From: Patescibacteria group bacterium
GTDB taxonomy: Bacteria > Patescibacteriota > Saccharimonadia > Saccharimonadales > UBA4665
Length of the DNA: 64,000 bases
Direction of reading: 5' to 3'
Assembly: GCA_030272735.1 (NCBI GenBank)
Contig: JARXKL010000002.1
Span: forward strand, 35,934-99,933
The number at the start of each line of letters is the position of its first letter. Position 1 is the stretch's first letter. The notes beneath the pieces are model-generated. The model ran no database searches and was not told the DNA's origin. It saw nothing but the letters and a program-made list of their open reading frames with translations. Made by a program: the position numbers and the translations under genes. Shown here in pieces: positions 59,302-64,000 of the stretch.

Positions 59302-60050
59302 GCTTTTTTACCTACTGTGGCATGGAGTTGTTTGAGCCAGCTCACCTGCAAGACTGAAGTCACCGCTATAAATGCAATGATAGCCAGCAGCGCTAATTCA
59401 CTGCCAGGCCAGTGAATACCAATCCCCTCGGAGCTCCAAAAAATACCAAAACTAGTGAGCATTATTCCAACGACAAATTTGAGCGTATTTTCTGGCACCT
59501 TTGCTAATGGCTTATGAATAATTGTGCCTGCGAGGATGACTGCGAATATTGCCGTGAGTGCGGCCGCAGTGGCAAGCGGAATAGAACCTTGACTTGCGCC
59601 AAATGTAACTACTATGAACGCCACTTCAAGACCCTCTAAGAGCGCGCTTTTAAAAGCAACAGTGAAAGCATACCAATCGTCAATTGCCCCATGTCTAATT
59701 ATTCCCTTTGTAGTGCGAGCAGCTGCGGCAGTCTTTTTATAAATGGCTGTTTCGTCGTGTTTTGGCTTAAAACCACTCTCCCTTAAAATTGCTTTGCGTA
59801 GCCATTGTAGTCCAAAGATAAGCAGTAAACCACCAACTACAATCCTCAAAACACTGATTGGTATAACGGTCAGCCCGGGGCCCAAAACGGCAACAAATAA
59901 TGCCAAAATAATAAAAGCTGCGATAGTACCGTACCACGCCGAACGCCAGCCTCTGGTGGTGCCGATGGCGAGCACAATAGTTAACGCCTCGACGCCTTCG
60001 ACTACCGAAGCCAAGAAGACACTAATAAATAGTACGAAATTATGTAACAC
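59298..60050 (-). CDS. COG4280/FTR1-like polytopic membrane protein
   Basis: About 250 residues with seven helices and two copies of an E-G-x-E element (SVVEGVEALTIVLAIG and ALLEGLEVAFIVVTFG), the arrangement of the iron permease FTR1 and its relatives; this argues for metal transport. I place the start at GTG 60050 because TATAAT (60057-60062) ends 6 nt before it; an in-frame TTG at 60080 would add ten residues. Operon with the 68-residue protein. Confidence 0.75.
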   Translation of the reverse strand: MLHNFVLFISVFLASVVEGVEALTIVLAIGTTRGWRSAWYGTIAAFIILALFVAVLGPGLTVIPISVLRIVVGGLLLIFGLQWLRKAILRESGFKPKHDETAIYKKTAAAARTTKGIIRHGAIDDWYAFTVAFKSALLEGLEVAFIVVTFGASQGSIPLATAAALTAIFAVILAGTIIHKPLAKVPENTLKFVVGIMLTSFGIFWSSEGIGIHWPGSELALLAIIAFIAVTSVLQVSWLKQLHATVGKKA

Positions 60051-60073
60051 AGTTTTATTATACTGCGAAGATG

Positions 60074-60098
60074 CAATCAAATCGGAACACTATCTGTT
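60074..60098. repeat. Shared 25-bp motif, copy 1
   Basis: Differs from 60831-60855 at one position. It includes an imperfect GAACA-N5-TGTTT/C dyad and lies upstream of the COG4280-like gene (minus strand). Confidence 0.7.
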
Positions 60099-60103
60099 TG
60101 AAG

Positions 60104-60709
60104 TTAGTTAGGATCTTGCTTAGGCATATTAACTCTCGATCTTCGCAAAAATATGGTAAGTGCAATTACTCCAACTGTAATGCCGTTTTGCACTGGCACA
60201 AGTAATAATACCCAGTCCCATTTGCCGACTGCCAATGCTCCAAAAATACTTGCGAGAACGCTCATATTCCAGGCATACAGTAATTCTGTATGTGGATACT
60301 TATAGACTTTTATTGTTACTAAAATTTTTGCGATAGTATTGACCAGTGTTGTTAAGAGCAAAGCAACTACCGCCGATTTGGTAAAGTACCAAATGACTAG
60401 TATAAAAACTGCCATTAGTAATGCTATTTTGTCTTTCTTATCAAATCCACCCATGCCGTACTTAAGAGCGAGGGCAAACAATATCAGCTGATTAGCGAGT
60501 AATGCCCCCGCAAAAAATAAGGATGCCTGAGCGCCTTCAACCAATTGACCGCTAAACGAAATTACTGATAAGCCAGCAAATATAAACATTGCAGCACGCT
60601 GAGGTCTTGTGTTGCCTCTTATGATGTCAACGTAATACGGTGCTAATCCGAAAAATATCGTCGCTAGACTTAAAATCCCAAACAACTGCGGCGTAAAAAG
60701 ATCGTTCAT
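60104..60709 (-). CDS. Polytopic membrane protein (PQ-loop/MtN3-like?)
   Basis: 201 residues, six or seven helices. GLAPYYVDIIRGNTRPQRAAM in the first segment has the Pro-x-x...R-x-x-x-P-x-R pattern seen in PQ-loop and related small transporters. No family assignment is secure. The upstream region carries a copy of the 25-bp motif and an intrinsic terminator. Confidence 0.65.
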   Translation of the reverse strand: MNDLFTPQLFGILSLATIFFGLAPYYVDIIRGNTRPQRAAMFIFAGLSVISFSGQLVEGAQASLFFAGALLANQLILFALALKYGMGGFDKKDKIALLMAVFILVIWYFTKSAVVALLLTTLVNTIAKILVTIKVYKYPHTELLYAWNMSVLASIFGALAVGKWDWVLLLVPVQNGITVGVIALTIFLRRSRVNMPKQDPN

Positions 60710-60770
60710 TTAATGTAAATGATAACAAATAACTAAGGAATATGCGTCCTTAACAAACAGAGGTGGTAAT

Positions 60771-60800
60771 AAAAAGAGACTCACAATCTTGTGATTCTCA
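60771..60800 (-). terminator. Intrinsic terminator between the 2H phosphoesterase and the membrane protein gene
   Basis: Minus-strand GAGAATCACAA, GA, TTGTGAGTCTC, TTTTT. It could end the upstream gene's message or act as an attenuator of the downstream gene, because the 25-bp motif lies just before it. Confidence 0.75.
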
Positions 60801-60830
60801 ATCTGTAACTTCTAAATAGTTGAGTACGTA

Positions 60831-60855
60831 CAATCAAATCGGAACATTATCTGTT
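60831..60855. repeat. Shared 25-bp motif, copy 2
   Basis: Contains the perfect dyad GAACA-TTATC-TGTTC. Located 31 bp before the terminator at 60771-60800 on the minus strand, upstream of the 60104-60709 gene. Confidence 0.7.
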
Positions 60856-60941
60856 CGGGTTTAGTGCGTTAGTTGGAATTAAATAGGGGTGGCTCAGTGT
60901 TAAGTAACTCTACCGTGCAACACTATAACCTGCAATATTGC

Positions 60942-61466
60942 TTAAGCCAGGTTAAAACCTGCATGATAAACAGAATGCCATTTTTCTTCAGGGCCTTCTG
61001 AAAGACATAAGTCTAGCCCATTAGCTTCCATGGTTATTGTATTAAAGAGATGCTTAGAAATAATTTCCCTTTTTATTTCTTGAGGGTATTCTCCATATAC
61101 GATGCTCATGTGAGGCATTGCTCTATTTCGTTCGATTTTTACCGCTTCTGGTAATATTATCGTCGTTTCATCGAAAAGTTCCGTCAACATGTTTGACTTA
61201 GCTAACATATATATACAGCGATGTCGTTCTTCCATTGTTCCATATTCACCGAGGCTAATAGTAAATGCATTAATCTTTTTTGCTAGCTGGTCTACCCTGG
61301 CCTTCATGGTGTCGAGCTGGCTATCCTCGCAAAGCATGCCTGCAATCGATATATGTGGAATGAATTTAGGCGCCGTATACTCATCAGCAATAGAGTTTAT
61401 TAATGATTGGAGTTTTTGCTTTTCTTCTCCTATCGGGAGAATCCAGATGCCATATTTACGTTTCAT
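60942..61466 (-). CDS. 2H phosphoesterase (LigT/CPDase-like)
   Basis: 174 residues with both catalytic H-x-S/T motifs: FIPHISIAGM (residues about 38-47) and AMPHMSIVYG (about 117-126). Members hydrolyse 2',3'-cyclic phosphates or other nucleotide esters. Begins KRKYGIWILPI. The substrate is unknown. The upstream region has no Shine-Dalgarno; TATAGT lies 11 nt before the ATG. Confidence 0.85.
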   Translation of the reverse strand: MKRKYGIWILPIGEEKQKLQSLINSIADEYTAPKFIPHISIAGMLCEDSQLDTMKARVDQLAKKINAFTISLGEYGTMEERHRCIYMLAKSNMLTELFDETTIILPEAVKIERNRAMPHMSIVYGEYPQEIKREIISKHLFNTITMEANGLDLCLSEGPEEKWHSVYHAGFNLA

Positions 61467-61528
61467 AAAGCAATTTTACTATAGTATTTAGATTCTCTGA
61501 TACTTCCTCTAGCCCGAAATACTAGGTG

Positions 61529-62368
61529 TTAGATATCTATAGTAAGTTGGCCTTCTGGCAAGGCGGTTCCGCCTATCCATACCCTACCATTGCGGAACAT
61601 GCCAAATAGCCGTGAATGTTGACCCATAGCTATACCCTGCTCAATTTGGTATACGTCCTGTTCGGGAAGCTTATTATAGGAACGCAAGTATTCTAGGAAA
61701 GACCCATTACCGGTGCCGGTAGCAGCATCCTCATCGATGCCCACTCTTGGGCAAAAATTGCGGACGGATGCCAGATATTGCTCGTTTTCAGGCAATACGT
61801 AGACGTGAAAGCCAAAGAAATCGTATTCTTCGCTCACCTTGCTAACTTTTTCTAGGTTTGGCCGCAACTCGTGCAAAGCTGCTTCGGATGTGAGGCCGAT
61901 CATAAGTTGTCTTTGCATAATTTGTGGCGGTAAATCTTTACTTAAAACATCCAACGAAATACCGAGAGCATCTACAACTATGTTTGGGTTAACAAATCCT
62001 TTCAGTTCTTGGGGCGGCTGCTCCATGAATACCCTGCCAGCTTCATCGAGGGAGATATTCAAAATACCTTCCGCTGTCATCTGCGTATGTTCGCCGGGTT
62101 TCTGCAGGCCCAGGCTATTCAATAACCACCAAGTTGCAATTGTCGCATGGCCGCAGAGTGGTACTTCAACAGTCGGCGTAAAAAATCGTAGATGATTCGT
62201 AGCCTCTTCCGTTGGACCTACAAACGCTGTCTCAGAAGCTCCAACTTCAGTCGCAATAAATTGCATCTGTTCAGTGCTGAGTGCGCCTGCATCCAGCATA
62301 ACACCCGCAAGATTACCACCTCGCCCGTCAGCAACAAACGCATTTACTTTCGTAACTTCTATATCCAT
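61529..62368 (-). CDS. PhzF family isomerase/epimerase-like protein
   Basis: 279 residues, two-domain PhzF/diaminopimelate-epimerase-like fold: KVNAFVADGRGGNLAGVML, SETAFVG with the catalytic Glu, VPLCGHATIATWWLL, and second-domain DEDAATGTGNGSFLEYL. PhzF acts in phenazine synthesis, but most bacterial relatives have unknown substrates. ATG 62368 is the conserved start; an extended -10 TGC-TATGAT ends 6 nt before it. Confidence 0.92.
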   Translation of the reverse strand: MDIEVTKVNAFVADGRGGNLAGVMLDAGALSTEQMQFIATEVGASETAFVGPTEEATNHLRFFTPTVEVPLCGHATIATWWLLNSLGLQKPGEHTQMTAEGILNISLDEAGRVFMEQPPQELKGFVNPNIVVDALGISLDVLSKDLPPQIMQRQLMIGLTSEAALHELRPNLEKVSKVSEEYDFFGFHVYVLPENEQYLASVRNFCPRVGIDEDAATGTGNGSFLEYLRSYNKLPEQDVYQIEQGIAMGQHSRLFGMFRNGRVWIGGTALPEGQLTIDI

Positions 62369-62374
62369 ATTATT

Positions 62375-62380
62375 ATCATA
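62375..62380 (-). promoter_or_regulatory. -10 box 6 nt before the PhzF-like gene
   Basis: Minus-strand TGC-TATGAT, AATAAT, ATG. No Shine-Dalgarno. Confidence 0.5.
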
Positions 62381-62578
62381 GCAAATATACCTCGTGGTTA
62401 GCGCCGGATGACTCCAATAGCAACATCGGTTAAATAAAAACCTCAACTGCAATTTCTAAGTACAGAGGCTCATGTGTTTGCTCACCAAGCAAAGCATCAT
62501 CACATCAGCCACCGTTAATCCACATTATAATTACTTCATTTTTTAACGAATCGCGCAGCTTTAAAACATTGTCTGAAT

Positions 62579-62908
62579 TTATAGGTGATCTTTAAACCAC
62601 TCTTCGGGTCGATTGAACTGCCACGGATCACGAGTATTAGATTTGTGAACCGTAATATCTTTCCAGACGTCACCAATTACATAGGGCTCAGTCTTCAAAT
62701 ATTCATTGAGTTCTTCTTCATTCGGGAAGCTCATGACATACATGGAGCCTTTCATGCTGCCATCATCATTAAGGAGGGCTGCTCCGTACAACAGGTTGCC
62801 TGATGCCAATAACTCATCGCCACGTTTTATATGGTCTTGACGTACTGCTTGTCGCCGAGCAGGAGCCTCATCGTCAGTACCGTCTAATCCAATAATTACG
62901 AATTGCAT
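62579..62908 (-). CDS. YCII-family protein
   Basis: 109 residues of the YCII superfamily: MQFVIIGLDGTDDEAPARRQ, HIKRGDELLASGNLLYGAAL, MYVMSFPNEEELNEYLKTEP and VWKDITVHKS. Active-site His and Asp of family members correspond to the HIKRG... and DPY-type segment, here EPYVIGDVW. Function is generally unknown. TATGAT is 6 nt before the ATG with no Shine-Dalgarno. Confidence 0.88.
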   Translation of the reverse strand: MQFVIIGLDGTDDEAPARRQAVRQDHIKRGDELLASGNLLYGAALLNDDGSMKGSMYVMSFPNEEELNEYLKTEPYVIGDVWKDITVHKSNTRDPWQFNRPEEWFKDHL

Positions 62909-62914
62909 GGCTTA

Positions 62915-62920
62915 ATCATA
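62915..62920 (-). promoter_or_regulatory. -10 box 6 nt before the YCII gene
   Basis: Minus-strand TATGAT, TAAGCC, ATG. Confidence 0.45.
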
Positions 62921-63030
62921 CTACTTTTACCCCTGTTTTACACCGTTGTAAGTTTTAGAACTTAACAGAATTTCACTTTTATAGGTCTTGTGCAAACATA
63001 AACACATCCGAATAAGTCTTAACTATCACC

Positions 63031-63048
63031 TGGTTGCGGGACCAGGAC
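63031..63048. repeat. 18-bp copy of the initiator tRNA 3' end
   Basis: TGGTTGCGGGACCAGGAC is identical to 63169-63186, the CCA end and TPsiC stem of the initiator tRNA, and lies 138 bp downstream of it (minus-strand sense). No full tRNA surrounds this copy. Confidence 0.9.
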
Positions 63049-63127
63049 AGCGCACGTTAATCTATGCGCCGCGCTTTGCTCGGGCATTAGACTAACGACC
63101 GAACCGTTCGTATAGCCCTAACGCCAA

Positions 63128-63168
63128 AACCAAAATAAAACAGCCACCTTTCGGTGACTGCCTTATTT
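63128..63168 (-). terminator. Terminator of the initiator tRNA gene
   Basis: Minus-strand CAGTCACC, GAAA loop, GGTGGCTG, TTTTATTTT, with outer AAAATAA/TTATTTT pairing, directly after the CCA end. Confidence 0.85.
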
Positions 63169-63243
63169 TGGTTGCGGGACCAGGACTCGAACCTGGGACC
63201 TCGTGGTTATGAGCCACGCGAGCTGCCGCTGCTCCATCCCGCG
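63169..63243 (-). tRNA. Initiator tRNA-fMet(CAU)
   Basis: 75 nt with encoded CCA. Anticodon loop CTCATAA. Position 1-72 is a C x A mismatch, the mark of bacterial initiators. The anticodon stem has U29-A41, then G30-C40 and G31-C39, so one of the usual three G-C pairs is replaced. Confidence 0.93.
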
Positions 63244-63312
63244 CTGTCTGCTTTGAAGCTCATATGATCATAGCAAACAGAGGTCATTATGTCAATGTAT
63301 GCGCTCCTGCAA

Positions 63313-63759
63313 CTACTTGCGGTGCAGGAAAAAGTCTACCCAGGCCTGAACATTGCGTTGATAGAACGGCTGGTTAACAACTGGTTTCTCAGCAGTTTTG
63401 CCAGGCGGCGCTACATTTGCCGCATATTTAAGGGCAACACTCGATGGCACGATGATCTCTTTCTCGCCTGCTGCGGCTAATCCGAAGTTACGCCGTGCGG
63501 ACAACTCTAAGTACTGCTGGCTGTTAAAGTATTCATTTTGCAATTTGAGGTTCTCGTTCTGTAGTTTTTGTAGTTTATTTGTTTGGTCGAGTTTAGAAAT
63601 CTGTTTCTGCAAACCATAGTTTGTCTCGATAGTCTTGATGCCGCTCCAACTGATCAGCAGCACAATAATCACAAATAAAACCTGCCCGGCAAAGCGGATA
63701 TCGCTCAGTCGCTGAATATAACCCAGCGCAAAATCTTTATGGTGACTTTTTATTTGCAT
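63313..63759 (-). CDS. FtsB/DivIC-like septum formation protein
   Basis: 148 residues: short cytoplasmic N-terminus, one membrane helix (FAGQVLFVIIVLLISWSGI), then a coiled coil (LQKQISKLDQTNKLQKLQNE), the ARRNFGLAAAGEKEIIVP segment typical of the FtsB/DivIC family, and a C-terminal extension ending in HRK. It would join FtsL and FtsQ/DivIB in the divisome. Start ATG 63759 or, less likely, 63768. Confidence 0.85.
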   Translation of the reverse strand: MQIKSHHKDFALGYIQRLSDIRFAGQVLFVIIVLLISWSGIKTIETNYGLQKQISKLDQTNKLQKLQNENLKLQNEYFNSQQYLELSARRNFGLAAAGEKEIIVPSSVALKYAANVAPPGKTAEKPVVNQPFYQRNVQAWVDFFLHRK

Positions 63760-63876
63760 ATTGTTCAACTTCTAGTATATAACTTTTAGCTAAATCTGGT
63801 ATACTCTGATCTGTTAGACAACTGCTGAAGCATTACGCTTCGCTCGTGTCTACAAATTATGCTACTAGCATAATTT

Positions 63877-63952
63877 GGGGGTGTAGCTCATCGGTTAGAG
63901 CAGGCGGCTCATAACCACTTGGTAGTAGGTTCGATTCCTACCACCCCCACCA
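63877..63952 (+). tRNA. tRNA-Ile(CAU), substrate of TilS
   Basis: 76 nt with encoded CCA. Anticodon CAT. The D-arm to variable-loop region (TTAGAGCAGGCG.CTCATAA) is very like E. coli tRNA-Ile2. As an elongator and an initiator Met tRNA are also in the window, this third CAU tRNA is best read as Ile2, needing lysidine. C29 and A41 do not pair. Confidence 0.82.
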
Positions 63953-64000
63953 TTCCGCTTATTAAGCAACTATATAATTATGATAATATGTGGCCTAAAG

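Noticed and set aside
60074..60870. Integron attC-like sites, since GTTAGTT-type sequences follow both 25-bp repeats
   Set aside because: The inverse core and folded arms of attC are missing; the repeats fit better as operator/promoter elements.
62491..62545. Short 24-codon plus-strand frame between the PhzF and YCII genes
   Set aside because: Weak ribosome site, no promoter and no terminator; not supportable as a gene.
1..64000. CRISPR array, insertion sequence or prophage
   Set aside because: No regularly spaced repeats, transposase, integrase or phage structural genes were seen.
1..64000. Alternative code with UGA as glycine (as in SR1/Gracilibacteria)
   Set aside because: Conserved proteins end correctly at TGA where present and have no internal TGA codons.

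Overview
The window looks like part of a Saccharibacteria (TM7, candidate phyla radiation) genome. The supporting signs are a compact layout of mostly single-copy housekeeping genes (dnaK, grpE, hrcA, lepA, murJ, ftsH, tilS, hisS, RNase J); many short surface proteins with a prepilin-like or one-helix N-terminus; a sortase with LPXTG-type substrates; and standard-code reading frames, since UGA works as stop and not as glycine as it does in SR1/Gracilibacteria. This placement rests on gene content alone; no 16S rRNA gene is present. The redox genes, KaiC operon and ice-binding-like protein fit an environmental lineage better than a host-restricted one.

Layout. 1-13.1 kb: heat-shock locus (gmk-like gene, hrcA, grpE, dnaK) with two CIRCE operators, then an exported protein, an O-antigen-ligase-like protein, lepA, murJ, ftsH, tilS, a TauE-type permease and a Met tRNA. 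13.2-20.2 kb: an unusual minus-strand group of two paralogous orphan phosphoribosyltransferases, two paralogous HAD phosphatases, a LOG-like nucleotide hydrolase behind a structured leader RNA, an APH-like kinase and hisS. 20.25-22.81 kb: three oxidoreductase-type genes bracketed by 56-bp direct repeats. 22.8-26.7 kb: a five-gene overlapping operon kaiC-kaiB-kaiB-histidine kinase-response regulator. 27.4-31.1 kb: an orotate-PRTase-like gene with pyrF, and RNase J. 31-36 kb: rhomboid protease, a marR/MFS pair and two acidic hypothetical proteins sharing a module. 36-40.5 kb: GDT1-type transporter, CopC-like protein, two b-haem-like membrane proteins, a cupredoxin, a helical exported protein and a MarR regulator with matching operators. 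40.5-48.5 kb: surface proteins, a racemase/iminopeptidase operon and an MFS exporter, the last two each preceded by a leader peptide and attenuator. 48.5-59 kb: exported, pilin-like and sortase-related proteins with small-molecule enzymes. 59-64 kb: membrane proteins, 2H phosphoesterase, PhzF, YCII, initiator tRNA, FtsB/DivIC-like protein and tRNA-Ile(CAU).

Two themes cross the window. First, many genes have a -10 box only 6-8 nt before the start codon and no Shine-Dalgarno, which points to widespread leaderless transcription; hrcA (TTGACT, 17 nt, TACGAT, 6 nt, ATG, with CIRCE on top) is the clearest case. Second, there are transcription attenuators: two short leader ORFs contain a segment complementary to the 5' arm of a following intrinsic terminator, upstream of the MFS exporter and of the racemase operon. 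A third structured leader with a terminator precedes the LOG-like gene. The most interesting systems are the KaiC/two-component operon, the PRTase-HAD-LOG-kinase group and the leaderless-leader-peptide attenuators.
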